Shown: one piece after another, positions 34,721 to 43,787 of the stretch
How positions within the stretch are numbered: position 1 is the stretch's first letter
Layout of the letters: each line of letters begins with the position of its first letter
Source of the DNA: an uncultured Candidatus Melainabacteria bacterium
GTDB lineage: Bacteria; Cyanobacteriota; Vampirovibrionia; Gastranaerophilales; Gastranaerophilaceae
Assembly: GCA_934747335.1 (NCBI GenBank)
Contig: CAKVGS010000007.1
Location: forward strand, 18,582 to 82,581
Length of the DNA stretch: 64,000 bases
Reading direction: 5' to 3'
Notes under the pieces: generated by a model
What the model was told of the DNA's origin: nothing
Seen by the model: only the letters and a program-made list of their open reading frames with translations
Database searches by the model: none
Translations under genes and position numbers: made by a program

Positions 34721-35663
34721 CCTCCGAAACTATATCTAAAGCTTCTGCGGACTTAATTTTATATTCAACATTAAACAAATTTTCTTTTAATTCAACTAAA
34801 TCAGCAAGCTTTGTATTTTTAAGCTTTTGTAAAGTTTGCTTAACCACAAATTCGTGTTGACCTGTCATTTTTGAAAGTTCAGCCGGCGAACAACTTGAAG
34901 ATTTATATTTTAGAATAATCCACTTCCTAATCATTGTTTGGATTGCAGATAAAAGCTCAAGCGGATGTTTTTTGTCCAAAAGTTTTTTGAATTCCAGTAA
35001 AGCTTTGTCTTTTTCGTTACGCATAATAAGCTCAGTAAAATTAAACAAATCTTGATTTGAGATACAAATATCTTCTACCATCTTTTTAGTAACAGTTTTT
35101 TCAGGATATGCAATAAGTTTAAGCTTGTCTAATTCTGTGTTAAACTCTCTTAAATTGTTTCCGATTTGTTCAATTAGCATCATTACAGCATCATCTTTTA
35201 AACTAATATCTTTTGATTTAGCATGAGTTTTTATCCAGCCCGCTATTTCTGCTGTTTTATATGTTTTAAACGTTGGAAATTCTTTTGAATTAAATTTTGA
35301 TAAAATTTTGTATAATTTACGTCTTGAATCGAGTTTTTTATTTTCATCACGCGGAAGTCTTACGACAAAAACAATATTCAAAGTTTCAGGATTATTTTTT
35401 AATGCGTCTTCTATATCTGCTAATTCTGAGTCATCAAAAAAATTTTTATTGGAGAGAAAATAATCTTCACTGTTAATCACAATTAACATATCGCCAAACA
35501 TCATTGGTGGTGTGCGTAAAGCCGTAATAAGAGTTGAGTATATCGGATTATCCAAAATCTGAAAATTCATGGATTTAAAATCAGGATTGAGCTTGGATAT
35601 CATTTTTTCAAGCTCTAATTCTATATTGTAATCTTCATCCCCGTAGAAAAAATATACTGACAT
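34698..35663 (-). CDS. holA: DNA polymerase III delta subunit
   Basis: 321 aa. The start YFFYGDEDYNIELELEKM is the delta hallmark (Phe-x-Tyr-Gly-x-Asp/Glu), followed by TALRTPPMMFGDMLIVIN and the C-terminal HPLELLSAIQTMIRKWIILK helices. Delta wrenches open the beta clamp. The P-loop is absent, as expected. It has no strong ribosome site and lies 7 nt after a 44-codon frame, which may couple its translation. Confidence 0.88.
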   Translation of the reverse strand: MSVYFFYGDEDYNIELELEKMISKLNPDFKSMNFQILDNPIYSTLITALRTPPMMFGDMLIVINSEDYFLSNKNFFDDSELADIEDALKNNPETLNIVFVVRLPRDENKKLDSRRKLYKILSKFNSKEFPTFKTYKTAEIAGWIKTHAKSKDISLKDDAVMMLIEQIGNNLREFNTELDKLKLIAYPEKTVTKKMVEDICISNQDLFNFTELIMRNEKDKALLEFKKLLDKKHPLELLSAIQTMIRKWIILKYKSSSCSPAELSKMTGQHEFVVKQTLQKLKNTKLADLVELKENLFNVEYKIKSAEALDIVSEVECAIIR

Positions 35664-35670
35664 AAATTAA

Positions 35671-35805
35671 TTATACAATAAATAGTTTTAGGGATTCAAT
35701 TTTTACTGCATTTGAAAATTTTATAGGACGGGTTGCTCTTTTTTCTTCAAAATTTTTAAATTCATCTTCTTTAATATTTTTATCTTTTACAAAATATTTT
35801 AGCAT
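35671..35805 (-). CDS. 44-aa small protein upstream of holA
   Basis: Starts at 35805, where AAGGAG lies 7 nt upstream. It is Lys/Glu-rich (FVKDKNIKEDEFKNFEEKRA) with a hydrophobic tail (SLKLFIV) and has no recognisable domain. It sits 11 nt after the 80-aa gene and 7 nt before holA, so it is probably part of that transcript. A longer frame with the same stop would overlap the previous gene and is less likely. Confidence 0.5.
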   Translation of the reverse strand: MLKYFVKDKNIKEDEFKNFEEKRATRPIKFSNAVKIESLKLFIV

Positions 35806-35816
35806 TTCATTTCTCC

Positions 35817-36059
35817 TTAAGCAGCTTCTGTTTGAACATACTTGGCTGACTTGGCCACTACACCGTAGCAAACCATTGTAAGTCGATTATTCAATGCCAA
35901 CATTGTCCTGAAGTTGTTTGCAGAAACATCCATTGCGCTCATAACATCATCTGCGGAAATTCTTGATGTTAAGGCATCATCATTGTGATTATCCACCTTT
36001 TCTTGTGCATATTTTTCTACTAATAATTTGTCAATAAAATCTCTTGCGCCAATTGCCAT
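35817..36059 (-). CDS. 80-aa protein of unknown function
   Basis: 80 aa with a GGAGAGAAAC ribosome site. MAIGARDFIDKLLVEKYAQ forms an amphipathic helix, and RISADDVMSAMDVSANNFRTM looks like a small helix-turn-helix-like segment, though the match is weak. There is no signal peptide. It is the first gene of a probable unit with the 44-aa frame, holA and holB. Confidence 0.6.
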   Translation of the reverse strand: MAIGARDFIDKLLVEKYAQEKVDNHNDDALTSRISADDVMSAMDVSANNFRTMLALNNRLTMVCYGVVAKSAKYVQTEAA

Positions 36060-36177
36060 AATGTTTCTCTCCTATATTCTTTCTTGTGTATCTATTATGT
36101 ATATATAAAGTATTTATCTTTTCAAAAATTGCTTTTTTTGATGGACTTTGTTAAGTTTTGTGAAGTTAGTTAAAAAA

Positions 36178-36317
36178 TGGGAATAAGGGAATAGGGTAAT
36201 GAGGGAATAAGAGGTTTTAAAAATTTTTAACGTGATTTGCGTTAGCAACCGCCCTAAATAGGGAGGTCGCAGCTGTTAGCGAGGCTGTGCCGAGCGTTAC
36301 AGATGCGGGTGGGTTTC
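36178..36317 (+). repeat. GGGAATA-type repeat plus dispersed repeat family A
   Basis: 36178-36217 is a run of GGGAATA/GGGTAAT words. 36245-36316 is a family A copy with CCGCCC-taaata-GGGAGG and a GC-rich hairpin GTTAGCGAGGCTGTGCCGAGCG replacing the usual GTGCGAACG. Between 36060 and 36521 there is no gene. Confidence 0.75.
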
Positions 36318-36443
36318 GGTTTTATCCATTTCCCAAACTACTACCCATGATAAATTTATCTAAAAACTTCTAAACTTATCATCAGAACAAGAGATGTAAT
36401 TTAATTTTTATTGCACAGACAAAAAAATAATAGTTAATAATAA

Positions 36444-36482
36444 GCTGGATTGCTTCAGGCTAATCGCCTTCGCAATGACGGC
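36444..36482. repeat. GGATTGCTTC...CGCAATGACGG palindrome
   Basis: Imperfect inverted repeat of a type dispersed in many bacterial genomes; single copy in this window. Confidence 0.55.
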
Positions 36483-36521
36483 ACGCTTAAAAGTCTAACG
36501 CCCGGTCACTACAAGGAACTG

Positions 36522-36550
36522 CGAAATTGTAACAATATGTTACAATTTCG
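36522..36550. promoter_or_regulatory. perfect 13-bp palindrome upstream of sigma-28 promoter
   Basis: CGAAATTGTAACA-ata-TGTTACAATTTCG ends 10 bp before the -35 box. It could be an operator for a dimeric regulator. As a short-loop hairpin it is not followed by a T-run, so a terminator role is less likely. Confidence 0.65.
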
Positions 36551-36560
36551 TAAAAAACTC

Positions 36561-36587
36561 TAAAGTTTTTGTAAAACTTGTCGATAT
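36561..36587 (+). promoter_or_regulatory. FliA (sigma-28) flagellar-type promoter
   Basis: TAAAGTTT, an 11-nt spacer, then GTCGATAT; two mismatches to the -10 consensus. It lies 29 nt before the ATG at 36617. Confidence 0.8.
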
Positions 36588-36616
36588 ATAAAATGTAGGA
36601 CATACAAGGATAAGCT

Positions 36617-38050
36617 ATGAGAAACTTAAAAGGTATTACAATTAACGGTGAGTGGTTAGGTGATAACATCATAATCAACGCTAACTTTAGAGCAATCTGC
36701 AACCTTGCCCCATTTGTTATACAAGAGTTTGCCAAACTTGTGAATTCTATTGACAAGTTAGATAATGCCGTTGCTATAAATAATTTTTATTTTCCTGACA
36801 ATAACACAGTTGATATTGAATTTTCTAATAGCAATTTTTCAGGTTTAGCAAATCTTTGTTTTCACCTGCAACACGGATTGCCAGAACTCGTAAACAGAAG
36901 TTTGACTATTTATACAGATGAGCAAAAAAACACTGAAGAAACTGAAAATAAAACAGCAGAAGAAATTTTAGATGAGATTTCTGAAAACCAAAAAGTCGAA
37001 ACGATTAATGAATGCACTGAAGCCTGGCAAGAAGCAAATGAGATTTGTGAAACAGCTTCTGAAGAAACAATCAGAAATTCAGATGAAATATTACCTGAAT
37101 TGGAAACAACAGAAGAGCCTTTAGATACAATTGAAAAAGAAGTAACTTCTTCTGAAGAAAATAAAACAATTCTTGAGTCTAAAATTGATACGCAAGACGC
37201 AATTTCTATGATGGTTGAAGATTTAGCCACAAAAGCACCGGCACTTTCGCCTATTCAGATTCAAGTTATTCAAGCTACACAAGAACCTTTAGAAACACCA
37301 CAAACGGAGAATGTTGCACAAGAAGCAGACAATGAATTTGTAGAGCAGGAAGAATTTTCAGCAGCAGCAGAAGAAGAAACTTCTGACAATATAGTTGATA
37401 TCGATGAGATTAAAAACGAAGATGTAGAACTTCAAAAATCAGACAACATTGATAATTCTATAAATGAAAAAACTGAAAATAATTCAATCGAATACGCAAA
37501 AGATGAAACTCCAAGTGAGATAGAACTCAATTTTGAACCTGAAAATAGCAGTGAAAATGTGATAATTGAAGATGAAAACAAGATTATCGAACAGAATGAA
37601 AATACAGATATTTCTTACAATGTAGATGAAACAGAAGTTGAAGAAGATAAAAATATTATTGAAAACAAAAAAGAAACTAAAGAACCCGAAATAAGTGAAG
37701 AACAAAAAGAAGAAATTCAAGATTGTTTATCTGATTTTTATGAATCAACTCCAAGCCCGACTATTGAACAAATAGAATTGAAAGGTGCGGATAATCTTGC
37801 AATGCAGGCTATGTTAAACGAAATGTTTGTTTTGCGTGATGAATTAAATAAACTGAAAAACGAAAAAGTAACTTATGAAGATATATTCGGCAAAAAAGAA
37901 AAAATGAAAAACAATATTGAAGACGAAGACGCTGATTTCAGAATTATGGGTAGCGAAGAACGCATTAATGCAAGCATTTTAGATGAAGAATTATTCGTAG
38001 CCGGTGACAAGCTCTACAAATGGGGTGACACACTTTATCTTGATGAATAA
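36617..38050 (+). CDS. acidic multi-domain protein of unknown function, sigma-28 regulated
   Basis: 477 aa. A compact N-terminal region (1-100) with ITINGEWLGDNIIINANFRA is followed by about 280 residues extremely rich in Glu, Asp, Asn and Thr, probably disordered. The C-terminal ~95 residues have a coiled-coil-like MLNEMFVLRDELNKLKNEK and a final DKLYKWGDTLYLDE. The promoter places it with late flagellar genes. It could be a motility-linked regulator or scaffold, but no family is recognised. Its 3' end overlaps the convergent TPR gene by 16 nt. Confidence 0.75.
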   Translation: MRNLKGITINGEWLGDNIIINANFRAICNLAPFVIQEFAKLVNSIDKLDNAVAINNFYFPDNNTVDIEFSNSNFSGLANLCFHLQHGLPELVNRSLTIYTDEQKNTEETENKTAEEILDEISENQKVETINECTEAWQEANEICETASEETIRNSDEILPELETTEEPLDTIEKEVTSSEENKTILESKIDTQDAISMMVEDLATKAPALSPIQIQVIQATQEPLETPQTENVAQEADNEFVEQEEFSAAAEEETSDNIVDIDEIKNEDVELQKSDNIDNSINEKTENNSIEYAKDETPSEIELNFEPENSSENVIIEDENKIIEQNENTDISYNVDETEVEEDKNIIENKKETKEPEISEEQKEEIQDCLSDFYESTPSPTIEQIELKGADNLAMQAMLNEMFVLRDELNKLKNEKVTYEDIFGKKEKMKNNIEDEDADFRIMGSEERINASILDEELFVAGDKLYKWGDTLYLDE

Positions 38051-39360
38051 AGTGCACTAATAGGTACTGTGCTGACAAGTGTTTTATATTTTTCATCCTT
38101 ATACAAATAAATATCTATAACATATTCATTTAATTCTTTTTTAGTAAAAATCTTTTTGCCAAGTTTTATTTGTTCTGTATTTGTTTCAGCACCTGCTCTT
38201 AAAGGTCGTTCTTTATTTGCAAAATTTTTAACAGCAATATCACGAACTTTGTCTTTTTTTCTTAAAACGAAATCAGCGGATAAACTTTTAATATTAGAAG
38301 AAGAATTATTTCTTATTTTATATTTAGCTTTCAGTTGATATCTGAACAAAATTTTTCTTACTTTGAATGAATCCAAAATAACGTCAACATCATTTTTATA
38401 GACAACTTTTCTATCAACAAACAAATCAACAGAATGAATTTTGTATCTTAGATATTTTGCTGTTGTTTTATCTCCTTGAAGCTCTGCAATTGTAGAAGCT
38501 TTCATTAAAGCCTTTGTATAAACGCCATAATCAATATTCTGCGGTTGTTCTACAAGCAACTTTTCAAAATAATCAACAGATTTAATAGGATCTAAATCTG
38601 AGTAAACTATTGCTAATTTGTATCTTATTTCAAAATTTTTAGGTGCATATTTTTCTGCTTTCTTCAAAAATCTTACGGCATCAGAATTTTGTCCGCTTTT
38701 CACCATAACGTTAGCGGTTTCTACATAAGCGTTTACAATTCTTGTTTTAATAGATTCATCAACAACTTTATCTTTTTTGGCAAATTTATCATAATAATAC
38801 TTTGCTTGTTCATAACTCTTTGCAGAACTTAAAAATTTGCCTTGAGAATAGTATTTATCGCCCATTTCAATATAAGCTCTTGACTTAAATTTTACCAAAC
38901 TCTTGTTTTGAATATCTCTAACGGAGTTAATAATGTCTTTTGCTTCGTCTAATTTATTTTGGGCTATTAAAGCGGACGCAAGTTTATAATAAGCGTGATA
39001 ATTACCGCTTGGTGCTTTTTCTACTGCAAATTCATAAGCAATTTGTGCATTATAAAAATCATGCGCAGTTTCATACAATTTTCCTACATGCATGCAAACA
39101 GCATATTTTTTACTTCTCAAATCTCTAGTTAAATCCGATTGCGTAACGACTTGTCTTGCAATAGTTTCATCTATCGTTTGCTGTTCTTCAGCATCTACAT
39201 AGAGATTCTTTATCATTTCGCTTCTGGCATGGAATGAAAGCAAAATTGTCACGAAAAGAGCGAACGCAAATGATACTGCAATCGTTCTTAAGTATTCAAC
39301 AATGATTTGTTGTTTTGATTTTTTGAATTTATTTTTTTTCTTTCCACTTCTTCTAATCAT
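38035..39360 (-). CDS. membrane-anchored TPR protein
   Basis: 441 aa. A very basic N-terminus (RRSGKKKNKFKKSKQQ) precedes one transmembrane helix at about 27-45, so the rest faces the periplasm. Residues ~90-300 contain several TPR units (AVCMHVGKLYETAHDFYNAQ, MGDKYYSQGKFLSSAKSYEQ, IRYKLAIVYSDLDPIKSVDYF). The C-terminal 120 residues are beta-rich, of a FxxH-extracellular type (LKAKYKIRNNSSSNIKSLSA). Last gene of the four-gene minus operon, overlapping mgtC by 8 nt. The partner is unknown. Confidence 0.75.
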   Translation of the reverse strand: MIRRSGKKKNKFKKSKQQIIVEYLRTIAVSFAFALFVTILLSFHARSEMIKNLYVDAEEQQTIDETIARQVVTQSDLTRDLRSKKYAVCMHVGKLYETAHDFYNAQIAYEFAVEKAPSGNYHAYYKLASALIAQNKLDEAKDIINSVRDIQNKSLVKFKSRAYIEMGDKYYSQGKFLSSAKSYEQAKYYYDKFAKKDKVVDESIKTRIVNAYVETANVMVKSGQNSDAVRFLKKAEKYAPKNFEIRYKLAIVYSDLDPIKSVDYFEKLLVEQPQNIDYGVYTKALMKASTIAELQGDKTTAKYLRYKIHSVDLFVDRKVVYKNDVDVILDSFKVRKILFRYQLKAKYKIRNNSSSNIKSLSADFVLRKKDKVRDIAVKNFANKERPLRAGAETNTEQIKLGKKIFTKKELNEYVIDIYLYKDEKYKTLVSTVPISALYSSR

Positions 39361-40072
39361 TCAATTCCTGCAATGTTATAGAATCCAAATCCGCTAAAAT
39401 ATTTAATTTATCGTAAAGCTCTTTTGTTACTTTTTTATGGCTTACTTCAAAAGTAGAAGAAATTTTTGATTTTGTAGGATTTTCTGCCAATTTTTTTGAT
39501 GTAAAATCAAACATGCCATCAACTTTTGAAGATAGATAATCATGAATCTTTTTAACATCTTCTCCCGCGCAATAAATAATCAATCTGCAACGTTTTGATT
39601 GCTTTGAGCTTGATGGTAAAAATTGTTTTTCAAATATTCTGATAAGAGTTAAAACAGCAACACTTAAAACTGTCGCAAATATTGCAATACCGTACATGCC
39701 GGCACCGCAAGCCATGCCAATTCCTGCTGCAATCCACAAAGTAGCAGCAGTTGTTAACCCAAAAACCATCGGTCCGTTACGAAGCACAGTTCCTGCACCG
39801 ATAAAACCAATCCCGGTTACAATTTGCGCTGCAACACGCGAAGTATCTCTAATCCCTGTTGCTTGAGTCAAAATTACGTTATCACCGCTCGCAAAAGTCG
39901 GAAAACCATAAATTGATATAATTGTAAAAATACAAGCACCTAAAGCAACCAAAATGTGTGTTCTTAAACCTGCATATTTATTTGTAAGTTCACGTTCTAA
40001 GCCTAAACTGAAACCTAAAACAAGTGCTATTAATAATCTTATAATAAATTCTAAATTAAATAACGATTCCAT
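39353..40072 (-). CDS. mgtC: MgtC/SapB-family membrane protein
   Basis: 239 aa. The signature LGLERELTNKYAGLRTHILVALGA is followed by GIGFIGAGTVLRNG and LTTAATLWIAAGIGMACG, the MgtC/SapB membrane core with about five helices. The C-terminal ~80 residues form a soluble ACT-like domain. In pathogens MgtC inhibits ATP synthase and adjusts Mg2+/phosphate balance; here the role is inferred only. It is operonic with the CCA-type enzyme upstream and the TPR gene downstream. Confidence 0.9.
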   Translation of the reverse strand: MESLFNLEFIIRLLIALVLGFSLGLERELTNKYAGLRTHILVALGACIFTIISIYGFPTFASGDNVILTQATGIRDTSRVAAQIVTGIGFIGAGTVLRNGPMVFGLTTAATLWIAAGIGMACGAGMYGIAIFATVLSVAVLTLIRIFEKQFLPSSSKQSKRCRLIIYCAGEDVKKIHDYLSSKVDGMFDFTSKKLAENPTKSKISSTFEVSHKKVTKELYDKLNILADLDSITLQELND

Positions 40073-40102
40073 CTACCCTCTCCCTATAAAATATATGATA
40101 CA

Positions 40103-40969
40103 CTAGACGACTGAAAAATACAATTTGTTAAGCAATATACTTTCTTGCGGAGTATTATTTGTAGGTTTTTCTTTGCGTAAACGTTCTGCCCACTCTATAA
40201 TACGTTTTTCTTGGCGTGTTAATTGAAACTTGGATAAATCAAACAAACCTAAATACACCATCCAAACATGCTTACAAGGATTTTCATTGATTAAATTTTC
40301 GATTGAAATCCTTATATCAGGAATTTGCTGATTTTCACCCAAAAGTTTATAAATACCTTGTTCTAAAAATAAATCAAACGTCTTTTGTTTATTCAGGCTA
40401 AAAGTTTCAACAAGCTCTTTTTTTAATCTATGATAACTTACATCATAATTTATATTGCTCAAATATTCTTCTTGCAAATTTTGAGTTAAATTATCCAATT
40501 TAAAACCAAATCTGACACTAAATTTTAGTCCTCTTATGATTCTAGAAGGGTCATCAATAAAGCTGTTTTCATGTAAAATTCTAAGCAATTTTTTTTCTAT
40601 ATCGCCTTGCCCGTCAAAGAAATCAATAATTTTATCAGTATCATTTGTACAACGAGAGAGCGTGTTCACGGTAAAATCACGTCTTTTCAAATCATCCTCT
40701 AATGAGCAGCCAATATTAAAAACCTCGGGCAAGTGTCCTTTTCTCGGATATCGTTCTTCACGCGTAGACGCAATATCTACTTCACCCACACTTTCAACAA
40801 GAGCTTTTACGGTTCCAAAAGAGGGATTTTCTTTAATCACTTGAAAATTATTTTTCGCAAATTCAATAGCGTTACCTTGATAGCAATAATCTATATCAAA
40901 GTTCTTGATGCCTAAAATTTCATCCCTTATATATCCGCCAACACAGTATAAATTCTTATCTTTAAGCAT
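40103..40969 (-). CDS. class II nucleotidyltransferase: CCA-adding / poly(A) polymerase family
   Basis: 288 aa. The catalytic start VGGYIRDEILGIKNFDIDY contains the GG-x-x-R-D motif and the DxD metal pair (Asp25, Asp27); RRDFTVNTLSR and DDPSRIIRG are the family's base-selecting and neck motifs. The protein lacks most of the C-terminal helical domain (usual length ~400 or more), so it may be one of the shorter A-adding or CC-adding types. The tRNA-Gln here needs CCA added. Its start lies 1 nt after the stop of the upstream gene. Confidence 0.85.
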   Translation of the reverse strand: MLKDKNLYCVGGYIRDEILGIKNFDIDYCYQGNAIEFAKNNFQVIKENPSFGTVKALVESVGEVDIASTREERYPRKGHLPEVFNIGCSLEDDLKRRDFTVNTLSRCTNDTDKIIDFFDGQGDIEKKLLRILHENSFIDDPSRIIRGLKFSVRFGFKLDNLTQNLQEEYLSNINYDVSYHRLKKELVETFSLNKQKTFDLFLEQGIYKLLGENQQIPDIRISIENLINENPCKHVWMVYLGLFDLSKFQLTRQEKRIIEWAERLRKEKPTNNTPQESILLNKLYFSVV

Positions 40970-40970
40970 T

Positions 40971-42008
40971 CTATTTTTCAGCCTTCTTGTTATGAATAAT
41001 TGATGAAATAAATGCTGATAAAATAAATATCAGACCCAAAAGTCCGGTTACAACTTCAGGAACTTCGTGGAAAGTTGATACAAACATTAATATAGCAAGC
41101 GTTCCAATTGCCCAATGCGCACCGTGTTCAAGATATAAATATTGGTCCAGAGTTTTCTTTTCGACAAGCATTATAGTTAACGAACGTACAAACATAGCAC
41201 CGATGAACAAGCCTATTGTAATAATTAAAATGTCCTGACTTAATGCAAATGCTCCTAAAACACCATCAAGAGAGAACGATGCGTCTATAAGTTCCAAATA
41301 TAAAAAACCTATAAGTCCTGAACATTTAATTGTATCAGCACACAATTTAGCACGTTCTTCCTGCCTTTTTTCCAACCATTCTGCAACCCCGTCAATTACA
41401 AGATACGTAATTATACCTGAAATGCCTGAGGTTAAAACACTTTGTCTGATATCAGCAGGGATTTTAAACATTAATAAACCAAGTGCTATTAATGTCACCG
41501 TAGTACAAATTCCTCTGATTTTTGAAAGTTTTTGGAGTTTATCTTCAAATGGCTTAATCCAATGTACTTCTTTGTTTTTTTCTGTAAAATAGTCCATAAA
41601 CAGCATAAGTAAAAACGCACCACCAAATGTAACAATTGGCGCATGAGTTAATTCTAAATAATGTGCATATTTATGAACATCATTCAACGCCATATTTAAA
41701 ACTGATAATATATTTAGTTTTGCAAATATTGCAACAACCAAAAGCGGGAATAAAAAACGCATTCCAAAAACAGCAATCAAGATACCCCAAGTGATAAATC
41801 TATGACGCCATTTTTCTGACATTTTTTCAAGCTTCATAGCGTTTACAACTGCATTATCGAAAGACAAACTGATTTCAAGAATAGCAAGAACCAATGCTAT
41901 AAACACACACATTAAACCTGTTCCGTTATGAACATGCTCTCCCCATAAGTAAGCACAAATCAAACCAAATACTGTTACTATATAAGAACCTAAAAAATAG
42001 TGAAGCAT
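40971..42008 (-). CDS. TerC-like membrane protein (DUF475)
   Basis: 345 aa with about eight to nine transmembrane helices. LAILEISLSFDNAVVNA is the TerC/DUF475 signature with acidic residues in the membrane, repeated in the second half as LYLELIDASFSLDGVLGAFAL. The pattern implies an inverted repeat fold and a metal-ion exporter role (Mn2+ or Ca2+ in related families). Head of the four-gene minus operon. Confidence 0.85.
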   Translation of the reverse strand: MLHYFLGSYIVTVFGLICAYLWGEHVHNGTGLMCVFIALVLAILEISLSFDNAVVNAMKLEKMSEKWRHRFITWGILIAVFGMRFLFPLLVVAIFAKLNILSVLNMALNDVHKYAHYLELTHAPIVTFGGAFLLMLFMDYFTEKNKEVHWIKPFEDKLQKLSKIRGICTTVTLIALGLLMFKIPADIRQSVLTSGISGIITYLVIDGVAEWLEKRQEERAKLCADTIKCSGLIGFLYLELIDASFSLDGVLGAFALSQDILIITIGLFIGAMFVRSLTIMLVEKKTLDQYLYLEHGAHWAIGTLAILMFVSTFHEVPEVVTGLLGLIFILSAFISSIIHNKKAEK

Positions 42009-42121
42009 AGAACCACCTTTTCAACGTTATATAAAAACATTATATAAAAAAAACAAAATAAAATATTATTTTCATTCTTTTTTATGCTAAAATTAAATTT
42101 ATAGAAAATCAAGGAGTATAA

Positions 42122-43390
42122 ATGGAAAGATTTATTGGACTAATCGGGATAGTAGTTATATTTTTAATTGTTTTTATGATGTCTAACAATAGAAAAGCAA
42201 TTAATTATAAAACTATCGGAACAGGCTTTTTATTACAAATTTTGTTAGCCGTGTTTATATTTAAAGTTCCAATAGGTCAAAAAATGTTTTTGATGATAGG
42301 ACTTTTTATCCAAAAAATCCTTGAATTTGCAACAGAAGGCGGATTGTTTGTTTTTGGTGCTCTTTTGCAAAATGACCGTTTAATTGAATTATTCGGTAAA
42401 AGTGGCACAATTTTTGCTGTTCAATTAATATGTACAAACATCTTTATGATGGTTTTGGTTAACATTCTTTATTACTACGGAATTATGCAAAGAGTTGTTG
42501 CTGTTTTAGGTAAAGCAATGAATAAAATCATGCACATTTCAGGTGCAGAAGCTCTTTCTAACGTGGCAAGTTCTTTTGTGGGGCAAATCACTGCACAAAT
42601 CATGATTAAACCATATTTAGAAAAATTAACACGTTCAGAGCTTTTAGCTTCTATGGCAGGTAGCATGGCTTGTATTTCAGGTGCAATTATGCCGATTTAT
42701 ATTGGCATGGGAATTCCTGCGCATTATATTTTAGCATCATCTGTTATGGCAGCTCCGGGTGCAATGATTTTGGCAAAAATCATATATCCTGAAACTGGCG
42801 AACCTGAAACAAGAGATAATATCAGAATTTCTAAAAGAAGAACTTTTGCAAATGTTTTTGAAGCGATCTCAAATGGCGCTTCAGACGGTATGAAGGTAGC
42901 AATCAATGTTACGGCAATGATTTTAGCACTAGTAGCTCTTGTTGCGTTTATTGACTGGATTTTAGGATTAGGCGGAATGTTATGTTACAAATATATTCCG
43001 GGATGTTCACATTTAGCGTTTTTAACTCATTTATCATTAAAATTAATCTTGGGTAAAATATTTGCGATATTCGCAATTATAATTGGTGTTCCACTACACG
43101 ATGCGTCAACTGTCGGTGCTTTAATGGGAACAAAACTTGTTCTTAATGAAATGGTAGCTTATGTGGGATTGACCCATGTCGCTCAATCACTTGATCCAAA
43201 GAGTTTCATGATTGCCAGCTTTGCATTATGTAGCTTCGGCAACTTCGGTTCTATTGCAATTCAAATTGGTGGAATTGGAGAACTTGCGCCAAACCAAAAG
43301 AAAAATTTAGCAAGACTAGGTTTAAGAGCTCTTATATGCGGTACTTTGAGCTGCTATCTGTCAGCTGCAATCGTTGGTGTTCTATTGTAG
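42122..43390 (+). CDS. nupC: concentrative nucleoside transporter (NupC/CNT family)
   Basis: 422 aa, complete, all-membrane. Typical CNT features are FATEGGLFVFGALL, the region HISGAEALSNVASSFVGQIT that lines the nucleoside site, and FALCSFGNFGSIAIQIGGIG near the C-terminus. It imports nucleosides with H+ or Na+. CAAGGAG ribosome site. No nucleoside kinases or phosphorylases are adjacent. Its 3' end overlaps a small convergent gene by 59 nt. Confidence 0.92.
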   Translation: MERFIGLIGIVVIFLIVFMMSNNRKAINYKTIGTGFLLQILLAVFIFKVPIGQKMFLMIGLFIQKILEFATEGGLFVFGALLQNDRLIELFGKSGTIFAVQLICTNIFMMVLVNILYYYGIMQRVVAVLGKAMNKIMHISGAEALSNVASSFVGQITAQIMIKPYLEKLTRSELLASMAGSMACISGAIMPIYIGMGIPAHYILASSVMAAPGAMILAKIIYPETGEPETRDNIRISKRRTFANVFEAISNGASDGMKVAINVTAMILALVALVAFIDWILGLGGMLCYKYIPGCSHLAFLTHLSLKLILGKIFAIFAIIIGVPLHDASTVGALMGTKLVLNEMVAYVGLTHVAQSLDPKSFMIASFALCSFGNFGSIAIQIGGIGELAPNQKKNLARLGLRALICGTLSCYLSAAIVGVLL

Positions 43391-43652
43391 TCAAAATTTC
43401 GTCTTCCATAAGAAGCCCGATATTTTTAATATTGGAAATTTGATCTGATAATATTTCCAACATGTTAATAAGATTATTTCTTTCTGCACTAAGCAAGGCA
43501 ATCATTTCTTTTGGAATACCGTAATATTGACCGCTAAATTCTATGCTTTCACAATTTCTTCTTGTAATTTGAACCAATGAATCCATTTTGTATAATTCGT
43601 TAAATGTTTCTTGATGAAATGATAGCAATTTGTTACCATATTTTTTACTCAT
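43332..43652 (-). CDS. 106-aa protein of unknown function
   Basis: 106 aa, helical, polar, with no signal peptide. LLSFHQETFNELYKMDSLVQ and LLSAERNNLINMLEILSDQI suggest a four-helix or coiled structure. A GAGG ribosome site lies before the ATG. The long convergent overlap with nupC leaves some doubt that the whole frame is used. Confidence 0.5.
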   Translation of the reverse strand: MSKKYGNKLLSFHQETFNELYKMDSLVQITRRNCESIEFSGQYYGIPKEMIALLSAERNNLINMLEILSDQISNIKNIGLLMEDEILTTIEHQRLQLTDSSSKYRI

Positions 43653-43775
43653 TACAGACCTCTATACTACCTTTAAGACTTCTTAATTCCTTTATATTAC
43701 AAGTATAAAACGACAATAAATTTTGTCGTTAATGTATTTTCCAATTAGCAAATTTCGTCAAAAAATTTATTATGT

Positions 43776-43781
43776 TATAAT
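43776..43781 (+). promoter_or_regulatory. -10 box placed for a leaderless transcript
   Basis: TATAAT ends 6 nt before the ATG at 43788, so transcription should start at or next to the start codon. The -35 region is weak. Confidence 0.55.
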
Positions 43782-43787
43782 AAACCT

